Shown here: one piece after another, positions 36,901 through 48,494 of the stretch
Position numbering within the stretch: position 1 is the stretch's first letter
Layout: every line of letters starts with the position of its first letter
NCBI RefSeq assembly: GCF_029227915.1
Contig: NC_079882.1
Coordinates: 24,061,001-24,125,000 of the forward strand
DNA length: 64,000 nt
Source of the DNA: Hydractinia symbiolongicarpus
Taxonomy: Eukaryota; Cnidaria; Hydrozoa; Anthoathecata; Hydractiniidae
Reading direction: 5' to 3'
Position numbers and translations under genes: made by a program
Notes under the pieces: model-generated
What the model was told of the DNA's origin: nothing
The model's database searches: none
Seen by the model: only the letters and a program-made list of their open reading frames with translations

Positions 36901-39900
36901 CTCGTATCTCTTAATAAAAAGGGAAAAAAGACCTTGGTAAACAACCCGCATGTTTCAATAGCCTTTGTGATTTCATTTGCACGAAGTAGGTATTTGGCGC
37001 ATTTGGAGTTCACGTATCGGTCAGCTGTATCCAACGATCTTCCTTCATCCATCCACTTCAATGCTTCTTGCAAGCATCCTGCATGCTAAAATAGGGACAG
37101 AATATTTAAAATGATTCATTCTTACAACAAAACTGGACTTTAACACAAAAATATATCGTCTCTTGATACCTTGTAAATTTTGGCTTTAACCATATACCCT
37201 TCAATCAAGGTTGGGGTGTGGTCTAGAACTTTATTGATATATGTTAAAGCCTGCTTTGTTTTTCGAAAGTGATCATAATGTTGAGCAAGATAGAAATTGG
37301 TCCACAACAGCACAGTTGGATTCTGGGTGTCGTCATCTACGCATGAAATAAAACAAAATTAATCTGAATAACAGAGACAAGCTAGGGAAGTTTTTAGAAG
37401 ATTTGGGCTATACCTGGACGCAGTTTTTAGTCTAAATGCTAAGCTGAAAAAACAAATAATTTTCTACTTACCTTTTATATTGAATTTGTTATGTTCAAGC
37501 AAAGATGCAGCATACCCAAGCAAAAGATTTTCAATAACCAATACCTATAGTTAATAGTTAAAAGTGTGTGAAGATTACCAAATAAAAGTATCACAAACTG
37601 AAGAAATTTTAACCCCGAGGAAATTCGCACAAAAAGTAATTGGACAAAATCTAGAGTGAAAATACCCTGACGTCACTGCTGGAGTGGTTGCATGAGGGTT
37701 CTTAGTTAGGGCTAAAATTATTATTGTGCATGCACTTGTGTACATTCTTAAATAGATTAAAAAAAAATTATCATTTTCTTCGATTTTCTTTTTTTCTTTA
37801 TGATTTATTTACATCTTAAATTAATCCTAAGCTAAGTATCGAACAAATTTTGCATTGTACTTTTCATATCAAATTTTCAAAATTCTAACTTTAAACTTTT
37901 TTGCGAACAAAAACAAAAAAGCACTATAGAAAATGCATTAATCATTTAAATTACAGAAGACAAACAAGGTATGCATAATTGACTGTAAAGCAGAATAAAT
38001 ATCGCACAAAAAAGTGAGTGTTGCAGAAAAAAACATTACCTTCGCCTTCTCTTTATATAACGGTCTTAAATTGGTAAATAGAGGTGGTACGCCCTTGATT
38101 AACGCATTTCTAAGGTAATCGTCTACAAGTTCTGAGAAAGCATGTCCTAAAAATTGATTTAAAAATGTAAAAAAATATATACGTAAACTATACTTTAATG
38201 CCACAATGAAATGAATGTTAAAAAAAGTTTCTTTAAATTCATGTAAGTCAATTAAGGGTTGGTAGTAACCATGGTTGGAAGAGCGTTGTACACACCTGAC
38301 GCTGTTAAAAAATTCAATGGTAATCTTCGTGGACATTCAGTGCGTGGATATTTCTTGCGATAATTCAGAAAAATGGCAAGCCTTTCAGTTTCATCCACTA
38401 AAGAAATAAGTAACTTTTCCTAGAATAAAAATAACTCAGCTAAAACAGGTAACAGTAATCTAACTTACATTGTCCACTAGAAGCGGTAAGAGATTTTTCA
38501 ATCCCTTCGTAATATAAATGATTTTCTGGATTGCGTTTTACTAACTCTCTATACAATTTTTCGGCAGCTTTTGGATTATTTAACTTCAAATGCTGTGTAG
38601 CTGAAAAACAATATCAAGAAGCTTACGAACAAAGACTTTGCCATAACTACAACCACAAGGGTTCCCTCCCTATGATATTTTAAAGCAGACAAATATATAT
38701 CAAGCAACAAAAATACAGATGGTTTCAACCTGGAAACCATGAAGGCTGTAAACATAGTTTTTCGTTTAATTGGAAGTTAAAACGAAATTTTATATACAAA
38801 CTATTATCTCTGCGGCTACCACAGCTGCAATGTTGACCAAATGTTTGCATAATTTAAAGTAATTTCATGAGGGGAGATTAGATAAAGTGTTAACAGATCT
38901 TTTTATAAGCATATAGGAATTTCATTTTCAGGCTTAAAATATGCTAATGCTATGCTTATTTTTAAAATTATATAATATCCTTCTTCTTAGCCAATCTAAA
39001 CTTGCATATGCTCATAAAAGCATGAATACAAAATTTGTTTACTCCTTTCATACCTTTAATTTCCTGTACTTTAAGTTTGTCAGTCATAAACTTTTCATAT
39101 TTTTCTAAATGTTCCATGCTTTCTTTATCTTTTCCCTGTTCTCGTAAAATCATATTTTGGTAAAACAACATTTCACTATGTTCAATGTCCATTTTTGTCT
39201 AAACATAATTCATTTTGAGTCGAAATAACGTAAAACAAAACAAACATCACGGATCATATCAGTAGTAATTAAACAGAAAATTACCTGATTGTCTTGAAAC
39301 AGGGTTTTTCGGAACTCCTCCATTACCGTGAATGCCATGTCATGTTCACCAAGCAAGTAGTATGATATGGAATATCCAATCCAAGACTGACGCTGTGCAG
39401 GTCGAATTTTTAAGAGCTGGTATCTGGTATCCTACAAGGTAAGGCGGCGTGGTCAAACTTTAGTTACCATGCACATACACAGAGCTACTTTATGGTGAGA
39501 ACACCATTCCAGGACAATTTTTTCAATATTCAAAGAAAAAGTAGTTCGAAATTGAAGGAAGATTCCTTGAGAAAACAAAATGGTCAACTATGCCAAATTT
39601 TAAGGAACTTCAGTTTTTGAGAAACAATCTTATTTCTTTGTTGTAAAAAAATTTAAATATCTTGATTTTAAAAATTTGAAATAATTGATTATTCCTCTAA
39701 GGACAAATCCAAAGTTCTAGGATTTTCCAGCCACTTCCCGTACATGATTATCTTTCCAGGAATTTTAAAAGAGGTCATATCTGCAAATAGAAAACAAATT
39801 ATTTAAAGTTATTTGGAAAAATGTACAAATATCTGGACAACGTTTTTTCTTCAGTTTCATAAATAATAATCTTATAGTTAAAAACCTGAAAAAAAATACA

Positions 39901-41872
39901 AAAAGAAACGACTTTCAAACAAAAAGGCCTGGATCACACCAATATATACCAAAAAAGTTAAAAAAAAGCTTACCCTAAACCCTTCAGTGTCACGCATTTG
40001 AACTTGCAACAATGACAAATCTCGCAAAATCTGAATATTATCCTGAAAAGAAAAAATCACCTTGTTAAAAAAATTTAACCAAAGAGTTTTTCTGTTTCTA
40101 TTCTTTGTGCTGATAAATAATTGTCAATGTGAGCCACCATTTTATTGCATCATCTTGGCCTTTGACTATTGTTTTTTTAAAATCTCCTTATCCTCAAGGA
40201 ACATTTGATGTTTGACTATATTTCTTTTAACAACTAATCGATAGCCCATGTAAAATTCATGGGAATTCTCACAACTGAGTGCTCACAGACAAACAGATGC
40301 ATTATAACAGTATTATATAATCTTTAGAAAGTAAAAGTTAAAAGAATTAAATTTTTTTCTCAATGTGAACTGAAAATCGATAATTGTGATTTTATTGGAA
40401 AAATGTTACGTGGATTAAAAACTCTTAGGCACACTACTGATGAAATATAATAGCACAACAAATATAATTGACATTTTTCCATACCTTATCCCATTTCAAT
40501 GCATTACGGTAGCATTTTATAGCTTCATCGTACTTGTGATCTGCTCTCTGCAGTAAACCATATACATGCCAACAAACATGACTCCTTAGGTCATTCTTCA
40601 AACCTCGTTTAACATACTCATATGCTTCATCTTTTCTACCAAGGTAATTCAATGTCAGGCCCTTCATTGCTAAGGTCTCTAAAAAATATAATTTAGTCGT
40701 TCTCAAGCAACATGCAGAAAGATGATATGAGTATAATTTTATTTTTTAAAATATGGACCAGAAAATTAATAAATTTTATACCTCCATGTTCTGCAAATTT
40801 TGGATTTGATAAAATTTGCTTGCAAAATTTGAGACCATTTTTATACTGTTTTTGTTCGTAACATTTCTAAATAAAATCGCATAAATTAAATTATTTGTGA
40901 CATTTATACAAATATACATGCCATGAGCTAATGGTCCAAAGAGGTTGACTACTCACATGGTAACACATTTGAACATTTGCCTGTTTTTCCAAAGAAATTA
41001 AGAATATTTGAGTAGATTATAAAGGTAATGCCATCATTGAAGAAAAAATTAGCATTTCAAAGATAAAAACATGTGACAAACCATATAATTCTAAATCGAG
41101 GAAAAAGTTGCTAAAAAGTCTACTTTTGAAGGAGATCTTAGAAGACTTTTTAAAATAAGAATTGAGAAGTTTTGGGATGTATGGCAAGCCTACAATGGGT
41201 TGTTTTTGGTATTTCAGTAGTCTAACAAGTAAACATAAGTTTTAGCCAAAAATTATATTTGCGGAATTTTATAAGGGGCAAGCAATACCTCTTGTACATG
41301 ATATATACGTGCCTAATCCTAAGAAATGAGATGAAGGCTGAGTCATTTATTGCTCCCCCAGTTCCACAAAAAGTTAAGCTACCTGAGCGATACCAATTTC
41401 TGAACTTCTCTGATTTTTTTTTTTTTTTTAAATAATTTGCCTTTTTCATTTAGATTAAGATAGGTAAAAATCTTCCAAACTTTTTTTTTCTTACAGGCGC
41501 TTTTGTATTTATTTATTTATTTATTTATTTAACCAATTGTGTCAGTCAACAGGCAATCAGTTAGGGAATCTACTTTCTACTTGTGTTTGGGGGTTTTGGG
41601 TTTTGTGTTTCCTACAAATATACATTAAATAACATCTGCCATACATCATTTTAACAAGGTTTAAAGTATCGGCAAAATTAAAAAAAATTATATGAATGTC
41701 ACATTATTACTAACATTAATGACAAGGCCTGATAAAGCACATTACAAGAAAAATAGAAAGATGGTGTAGTAGTCTTATGTAAATTGGTAGGTAATATATA
41801 CAAGCAATAAACTGTACTTACCAGAATTCGCTTAAAAAGCGTATTCTCTTTTGGTGGTAACTGTGTTGGCAT
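33935..41872 (-). CDS. NAA15: NAA15, auxiliary (ribosome-anchoring) subunit of NatA N-terminal acetyltransferase
   Basis: Complete minus-strand gene. Coding exons in transcript order: 41872-41822, 40866-40782, 40678-40485, 40042-39974, 39431-39285, 39198-39054, 38600-38469, 38397-38296, 38146-38040, 37544-37472, 37336-37170, 37085-36933, 36674-36396, 36301-36238, 36141-36055, 35925-35843, 35708-35600, 35528-35430, 35078-34834, 34150-33935. All have AG/GT borders and sum to 2607 nt, 868 aa plus stop, almost exactly the animal NAA15 length (human 866). Diagnostic segments include the N-terminus [17 protein letters not shown], the helical-repeat block [21 protein letters not shown] (exon 3), [14 protein letters not shown] (exon 13) and the Lys/Arg-rich [16 protein letters not shown] (about residues 590-615). 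The protein is an all-helical TPR-type horseshoe that binds catalytic NAA10 and the ribosome for co-translational N-terminal acetylation. The donor after exon 12 (AAG|gtcttt) is weak; otherwise nothing is abnormal. Confidence 0.97.
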
Positions 41873-41933
41873 GATTTTGTGATGGTGTTAACACATTCAC
41901 ATGGATTAAAAGTATCTCATTTTTAGGTTTTCT
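41873..41933 (-). promoter_or_regulatory. NAA15 5' UTR segment preceded by an acceptor-like site
   Basis: On the minus strand attcttttttag (ending at 41932) is followed by about 59 nt and then the ATG at 41872, which has A at -3. The start exon may therefore be preceded by a spliced or trans-spliced leader. Confidence 0.35.
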
Positions 41934-44241
41934 AAAAAAGAATTAACTAAATTATTTCAAGCTACCTGAAATTTAAAAAAAAATTGTAAACGAAAAATGG
42001 GTAATTTATATAATATAGCTGTATTTAACTAAATCTGATTTTATGCTGAAGAAGCTTAAATTTTTATTACCAAGTATAACAAATGCAATATTTTTAACGA
42101 CTTGCATGGCAATGCAAAGTAAATCGATTCCATATGTAAAAAAATCCGTAACTATATATGGACCCAGTTAACATTCTCTTTCTGTGAAATTTAAAGGGAT
42201 CCTTGAACTAAAATTAAAATACATTTGAAATATACCCGAACATAGCAAAAGAAAATAATATCTATTTTTTTACAAATTTATATTTTAAAGGTAAATTGAT
42301 TAACATAACTTTTTGCCAAAATGTCACTTGTCCCATACAGTATATACAATATATGTTTTTTTAATTTTTGCAGAGCAAAGCAAAGCCCATTTCCCTATTA
42401 AATAAGGCAAATATAAGTTAAAATTAACTATGGTGGAGAGTATATAGCTAGCGTAGGGTCGTATAAGTTCGCTACATTTTCAGAAAAACTTTACATAGAA
42501 ATCCACTGGTATCACATAGGCGGCAGTTCTTGAACTAAGTGATAGCCAAATTTGGCTGCGTAACATGACACTTAACAGTATCGCCTGGTCCAAAGTGCGC
42601 ATTGCCTATTTTAGAAATTGTCTGCTCTACGGATGACTTGTAAGTTTGCCATGTAACATATGAATTCGCCATATTATTTTTTATTATTTTGCAAATATCA
42701 GCATATTTTTTGAAAAGATGTTATGTTTTAATAATTTCTTACCACATTAAAATGTATTAAAATTATAAAATAAGACTTTATAACCATAATATATATAGGG
42801 CCTTATAACAAAAAAACATGCATGGCGAACTTAGAAGGCCGCCACATACTTTACCATTAGTGGTGGAAATGTCTTATTAGGTTCAAAGTTTGATACCGTA
42901 CCATGTTGGAGGATTTACTAAGTAATTGTTACACTATAGGAGTGCCACACTATCACTAACTATATCACTTGTTAGGAAGCAACACACAAAGAATTTTGAA
43001 GCTGGTGAACTTACCTGCCTGGCGAACTTACACAACTGTACGCTAGCATTTTTTCCGCTTTTTGTCCCTAGCTTTACATCAAAAATTATTGAAATTTTAT
43101 TTAAAATGACTGTGTTTTTTCAACATTGTGAATGAGTGCTTCTGTTGTTTTTTAAAGATGGTGCTAATCTTAAAACAGATTATGAAGTAGCATAAAATTA
43201 GCTACTTAGCTAGCCAGTTAGGGACACTGCAAATTATTTCTCCTAAATAAGCTAGTAGCAACATTAGATTTTTAATAGCTTAACTTGGAGAGAATAGTCT
43301 TCTTCGCAATCTTTGTTGGTCGTGCCATTATTTTTCCTGTACTACTTGTTGACTAAGTATCTTTGCCTAGGTCAAATTTTATAAAATTTGCATGACCGAT
43401 TATACATGTAAACGTGCCCACCAACCAAGCTCGTTTCCTATCAACTAGAACAAGGTCTGGGGCGAGATTGTCCAAATAATTTTTTTTGTCTATGATAGGG
43501 TAATTAGAACATTATAACCAAACTAGTATATTATTTTCCCGCGAAAATTATTTTGAAAAGTAATCCAAACATCGTGATCAGTACATTTGCAAAACGCGTC
43601 TATTTGGGCGGTTTCTTAAAACATGCTAGAAAAAACGTTGTGCTCATGCGGATCAGTGGTATAACAAACTAAAAGCATTATTTTCAAAACGCACCATAAC
43701 ATTTACGAAAATAATACTTTTTACATCCGGGAGACGTTTATTATTTTAATTTGCAACCTTAAAGATTGGTACAACCACGAACCAGAAGGCTGTAATAAGC
43801 AAATTTAGTGCCGATAGACTAGTTAGAGATATATTTCGTTTTATTTGTCTATCATAGCTTACTTAAGCGGAATAGTCTAATTTGCAGTTGTCCCTAATTG
43901 CGTCTAAGTGCTAGCACAAAAGGATTCTTTGAGACAGACACAAGGGCGAGTTCAGGCGACTTTTTAAATCGAATTGGCGGCTGTCCTCTGAAACCGCCCA
44001 CACTTTTCCAAACTCGCTTGGTGCATTCCAGAAATGCAATTGTAACATACCATGCGAACGATAGTTGGAAGAAGGCGTTTAAAGAGAAAGGAGTTAAGAA
44101 AGTTTTATATAAAATTATTTGTCAAGTAAATCTTATTAAAAACCATCAAAAACAGTTCTTTTAAGAACTTCGCTACCACATAGTAATTTTTATAGTTTTT
44201 TGAATCATTCATGCCTGTTTTTCTTTTTCTATTCGGGTCTA
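41934..44241. other. Non-coding region upstream of NAA15
   Basis: AT-rich with no convincing coding exon on either strand. An 88-codon frame at 43898-44164 has no recognisable domain and unremarkable composition, so I do not call it. The region presumably contains the NAA15 promoter and possibly, on the plus strand, unseen 5' exons of the COMM-domain gene. Confidence 0.5.
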
Positions 44242-45016
44242 CAGCCCTAAAAATTAGCGTTGGCATTTGGCACTGTCGACGTAATTGCCGACGTGGAATA
44301 CGAAGAAACCGTAGTTGCGTCGGCAAAAAAATTGCCGACGTAATTTTGTTGTGAAATTTTTAAATAACAATAATTTTGATTTTGTTTGAGCTTCTCCCAC
44401 TCATTGTGGCTACAAAATAATTACATTCGATTTTGTCGTAAGTTAAGCCATTATCACTAACTAAAATCACTCAGGCTACTAAAATATTGTGGTACTGTTC
44501 GATTCGTAATAATAATCGAAAAAATTGTATATCGTATTGAAAAGAAGTCCAGCAGTTCTTTATCCCACATGACACAACAGGCAATAAGTCATCCATGCCC
44601 TCGGTTTTGTTAGGAGAGATGTTCTGCGAAGACTCTAACAATTGATTCTCCTGTACAGTTTTACTTTGCATTGAATTGTGCCTGTGACAAGCATTTTCGA
44701 AGCATGTCACCGGCGACTTCTGCGATATACAACCTAATCATCTCGACACATAAAAGCAAGTTGGCAGTGAACTTTTAACCTAACAAAGTTAGGAAGATAT
44801 GTCAATAAGACTTGTACTCCATTCCCATTTGTCATCGTCTTAGGAGATCAATGCATCAAATTATGAGAGGTCTAGCCCTAATAAAAAGTGAATGACGAAA
44901 GTTATTGCCAGCTGAAAAAATTTCACTACAAAAAAGATGCCGACGCAAATCCGTTGAAATGTAACTGACGTCAGCAGTTTTATTGCTGACGTAAAAAATT
45001 CTAATTTTAAGGGCTG
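44242..45016. mobile_element. 775-bp MITE-like element with 5-bp target duplication
   Basis: The left end cagccctaaaaattag and the right end ctaattttaagggctg are inverted repeats with one mismatch. They are flanked by gtcta at 44237-44241 and 45017-45021. Subterminal gccgacg/cgtcggc motifs occur repeatedly near both ends (44285-44345 and 44935-45000). There is no coding capacity. Unclassified non-autonomous DNA transposon. Confidence 0.65.
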
Positions 45017-45099
45017 GTCTATGCGGGTATTTTCAGGCGAATACTTGAATTTTTTTCAAAACTCCAAACTCGCCCGCACTTTTTCGACGTATGCGGCTT

Positions 45100-45512
45100 A
45101 GGCTACCATAAAAAAAATGTTATGTTCACGTTCGCATTCTTTGACCGACTCACTTTGGGTAATAAAAACCAGAGTTGGTAAGTCGAAAAAAAACCCAGAA
45201 AATAAATTTTTGCGAGATATTTAAAAAATAGAATTTTAGCAAAAACTAATTTTCGCAAAATTGGCAAAAACTAGCAAAAATTAATTCCAGTAACAAAAAT
45301 TTCCTTCAGGGTAATCTGTTGCTACTGACAGTTTACAAGGCGGCGAAAAGGGGTCTTACAAACGATGTCGAGTAGCGCTATACTGTTTTTGGCGCTGGGA
45401 ACGAATTTGCTTGCTCTGATCTGAAAATCCCAGGGAAAAAATACCCCCGACCAACGACACATTTTTGCAGGGTCTTCAGGACGCGAACATAACATATTTT
45501 TGATGGTAGCCT
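45100..45512. repeat. Inverted-repeat-bounded dispersed repeat
   Basis: Ends aggctaccat..tgttatgttcacg (45100-45130) and cgaacataacat..atggtagcct (45484-45512) are reverse complements with few mismatches. The inner part (about 45298-45460) recurs inverted at 47070-47226, including ctgggaacgaatttgcttgc. Probably a MITE family represented by one near-complete and one partial copy. Confidence 0.55.
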
Positions 45513-45719
45513 TACCGTCGGCACCCTAGTATTTTGCACCGTTCTCACGCAAGCCGGCAGCCTGGATAAAATTTCCTATTGTGCCATATTACTACTTGTT
45601 TACAAGTAGATATTTGTTATTGAAGATATTATTTCGGTTTGTCTGTTCAGTATTCATATTACTGTGGAAAGTTTATCATTTCTTGAACATGATAGTTTAG
45701 TAGGCGACGTTTCAAACAG

Positions 45720-46046
45720 GAGAGGAACAATGTTGTTTACGAAATCCCGTGTAAAGATTGTGATGCAGTGTATATAGGCGAAACAAAAAGAAAGTTTAAG
45801 CAACGAGTACAAGAACATATGCGCGCAGTGAGAAACGGAGATGTGAAGAAAAACGAAATTGCGGACCACAGCTGGAGCAGAAGTCATCAGTTTAATTGGG
45901 ATGAGAAGAAAATCATTGACAGAGAATCCAGAACAACGGCCAGGAAGATTAAAGAAACCATCAACAGTGTAGAACGTAACAAACACATAAACAGCATCTT
46001 GTATCAACTTCCTGAGATTTGGTTACCAGCCCTACAGAAGAAGTAG
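45720..46046 (+). pseudogene. Penelope-like element GIY-YIG endonuclease domain, RT missing
   Basis: The frame begins after the inverted repeat and reads through VVYEIPCKDCDAVYIGETKR, then QRVQEHMRAVRNG and an acid/basic C-terminal region, to a stop at 46044-46046. VYEIPC..C..VYIGETKR is the canonical start of the GIY-YIG domain in Penelope-like elements: paired Cys upstream, Y-x-G, then Arg and the downstream H. There is no initiating ATG and no RT upstream, so this is a truncated fragment, not a functional gene. A freestanding host GIY-YIG gene is unlikely given the flanking terminal repeats. Confidence 0.8.
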
Positions 46047-46182
46047 TTACCTACATCCAGGTCCGAAAATGTTAATTACCGTAATTAACTGTAATTATCA
46101 GCTCGTTTCTGATTGGTTAATTTTTATGAATTTCGATCCTCCGCAATTATATAAATACATGCGCAACATCATTTTACTTTGC

Positions 46183-46213
46183 CCGATGATGGGAGAAGGA
46201 TCTCCCGAAACGT
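46183..46213 (+). ncRNA. Hammerhead-ribozyme-like motif in Penelope-like terminal repeat
   Basis: Order of elements: ccgatga (consensus CUGANGA with U4 changed to C), a hairpin gggag-aaggat-ctccc, then gaaacgtc (GAAA core, self-complementary ACGU for a minimal stem III, and a GUC cleavage triplet). Hammerhead motifs with very short stem III are known from terminal repeats of Penelope-like elements. The C at U4 and an unpaired T before stem II suggest an impaired or relic ribozyme. Confidence 0.35.
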
Positions 46214-47069
46214 CGCCTACTAAACTATCATGTTCAAGAAATGATAAACTTTCCACAGTAATAGATATTTGTTCTTTAAATTTGAATACAATCTCCCAAT
46301 CCAAATTGTGTCCCTGGATAAACTAAGGCTGTGTTGTAGCTAGCTAGATCAACAAAGAGATCTAAGAGAGCATAGCTATTAGGAAAACGGGAAACAGTCC
46401 GATTCATGGAGAAACAAACAGAAAAGAAAAATAGTTTTCCTGAGTATGGTAATCAGAAGGGAATATTGCCGTTAAAACCTTTAGTTAGCTAGCTAACCGT
46501 GTGTGTTAAACAATCAACCACAAATCCAGTAGCCAACATGCGACACCAGACACGGTGTTCGCGAGGGTTGCTCGAAGATGCGCAATAATATTGTTTGCTT
46601 GCTGTCCCATGCAAAGTATCATGACGTTTATAAATTACTTACTTAATAAGTGAGACAAAAGCTTGAAATATTTCTCGTTAACCGGTAGATCAACGATCTA
46701 GAATGACCTGTGCGAGGCTGATCCAACAGGGGGTCATAGCTGATGGAAACCGGTTTCGGTTTTGTTCAGTTCTTGTTATTTTGTATATTTTTGCCACTCT
46801 ATAATAGACGCATTTCGCTTTGACACGTATGCAGAAAAAACAGCATATTTCTTCAAAACCTACCTTATTCACAGTGTTATTCCCTTAGAAAACCTGTCCT
46901 ACAGAGCATTAGGTTGAAAAAATAATCCTGCCACACTCTGTCCCATACCCTATATGTATCTTCAGTTCAGTATTTTCACCGGTTAGCGTGAGTAGGATCT
47001 TACAACAGTTATTTTTAGCCAGCTCAGATTTTGCATTATATTTTTATTGTTTAGTGCTGAGTCAGTCGG

Positions 47070-47226
47070 ACAGTCAGGCGTATTTTTTCCTGGGATTTTC
47101 AGATCAGAGCAAGCAAATTCGTTCCCAGGGCCAAGACAGTATAGCGCCACTCGACATCGTTTGTAGACCATTTTTCGCTGCCCTGTAAACTGTTAGTAGC
47201 CACAGGAGTGCCCTGAAGAAATTATT
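47070..47226. repeat. Partial inverted copy of the 45298-45460 repeat
   Basis: Reverse complement matches 45298-45460 over about 160 bp, including aacgatgtcgagt and ctgggaacgaatttgcttgc. It lies immediately left of the non-LTR element's 3' tail. Confidence 0.7.
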
Positions 47227-48094
47227 CTTTACCGAAATTATTTTTCACAAGTTTTTGTCATCATCATCATCATCATTCTCGGCTTAAGGTAGCGGTATGG
47301 TAAATAATTACTTTTTTTTACATTTTTTTTTTTAAGGAACATTTTACTATTAAAACTGCTCTTTCCAACGAACTAATTTTTATTCCAAAATGTTTCCTCA
47401 AAATTGAAGGATTTAGCGTTACAAAATATTCCACTCCATATGTCTTTGTTCTGGCGATCAAATATTTCTGTGCACGAAGTGAGTTATGACTCACGTTTAC
47501 TAAAAATAATGTGACTTCAGCATTGAGAACTTTCTGTTTACGCTATATTTATGCATAAGGTGTGAGACATAAGCGAGACAAAAAGCACTGGAAAAAAGTT
47601 AAATTATATAATATAGCATTTCGTCATTTTTTTTTATTATTATAAGTTTCTTTTTGTTATCGTGAAAATGTCTTCGAAATCGTCAAATTATCGTAGAAAT
47701 CCATTCAAAACTTCAAGAAAAAAAGGAAAAATAAACAACGGAAATTTGATTCAGAGAAACAAAAAGAGCTAAAGGTATTGGATAAAGGATCTTGGTATGA
47801 TCAAGATAAATTATTGCGAGAACAAGGGATCCGAGGTAATTTTGAAAAGGAAAAAAAAGCTTCTGCCAGTCAAAGCAAAATTGGAAGTTATGAATTCAGC
47901 TCGTCTGACGAAGAAGAAAAATCAGAAAGTGAAATCGAGGTTATGGATGATGAACAATTTTCCAAGGCCGTTCATCACTGGATAATATCAATCGAAGCCT
48001 TGGAAAATTACTTAAGCGATGTTGCTGTATGTAAGATGTGCCATGATAAATTAGAGGTTCGGGAAGAAAAATCTTACAGAGCGGGACTGGGTAC

Positions 48095-48233
48095 TGTAGT
48101 GTCGGAGACTGCATATATACAGACTGTTATATATTTGTATATGTAAGGCACGGAGTGAAGTGTACATAGCCTCTTTGTATTTAACTATAATACGAGACAC
48201 ACGTGTTATTTCTTGTCCTGCTGGTATCTCTCA
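48095..48233 (+). repeat. Gypsy 5' LTR (139 bp)
   Basis: Starts tgtagtgtcggagactgc and ends ggtatctctca, identical by eye to 52806-52944. Very short for a Ty3/Gypsy LTR. An AT-rich tatata-containing stretch at about 48112-48142 could serve as promoter core. Confidence 0.97.
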
Positions 48234-48235
48234 TT

Positions 48236-48253
48236 TGGCGACGAGGATTGGAT
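48236..48253 (+). promoter_or_regulatory. Gypsy primer-binding site (tRNA-Ser type)
   Basis: tggcgacgaggattggat begins 2 nt after the 5' LTR. TGG plus cgacgagga is complementary to the 3' end of eukaryotic tRNA-Ser with CCA, with one mismatch in the later part. It primes minus-strand DNA synthesis. Confidence 0.75.
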
Positions 48254-48494
48254 TTTATACAAAGAAAATTTACCACAACATTTCAGAAACATTGTCAGAT
48301 AAGTACAAATACGTTTTCAACCTTGTACTGAATTCTTGTACCGTTTGGAAGAAAACTGTTACGCTCAAGCTGCGTCGCTCGCCAGGAGCCACCTCCGCCA
48401 TTTTTTTTGTACTACGGCTACGACTTTACGTAGGACATCACCACGCTCAACCAAATTAGGCTTCAAGTGTTGTGTGCGTAAAACATAAACAAAT

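Larger units (their letters stand above)
45658..46263 (+). mobile_element. 5'-truncated Penelope-like retroelement flanked by perfect inverted repeats
   Basis: A GIY-YIG endonuclease frame (45720-46044) is bracketed by a 55-bp perfect inverted repeat at about 45658-45713 and 46207-46262 (both contain gacgtttc / gaaacgtc and ctactaaactatcatgttc). Penelope-like elements encode RT fused to a C-terminal GIY-YIG domain, and their terminal repeats often occur partly inverted. Here the RT is absent: the inverted copy abuts the linker to the GIY-YIG domain directly. A TATA-like tatataaata lies at about 46148-46157, inside the 3' part. Confidence 0.75.

Noticed and set aside
43898-44164. 88-codon open frame upstream of NAA15 as a possible COMMD 5' exon
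   Set aside because: No convincing similarity to a COMMD N-terminal helical domain and no matching splice phase; it runs into the region of the 44242 MITE.
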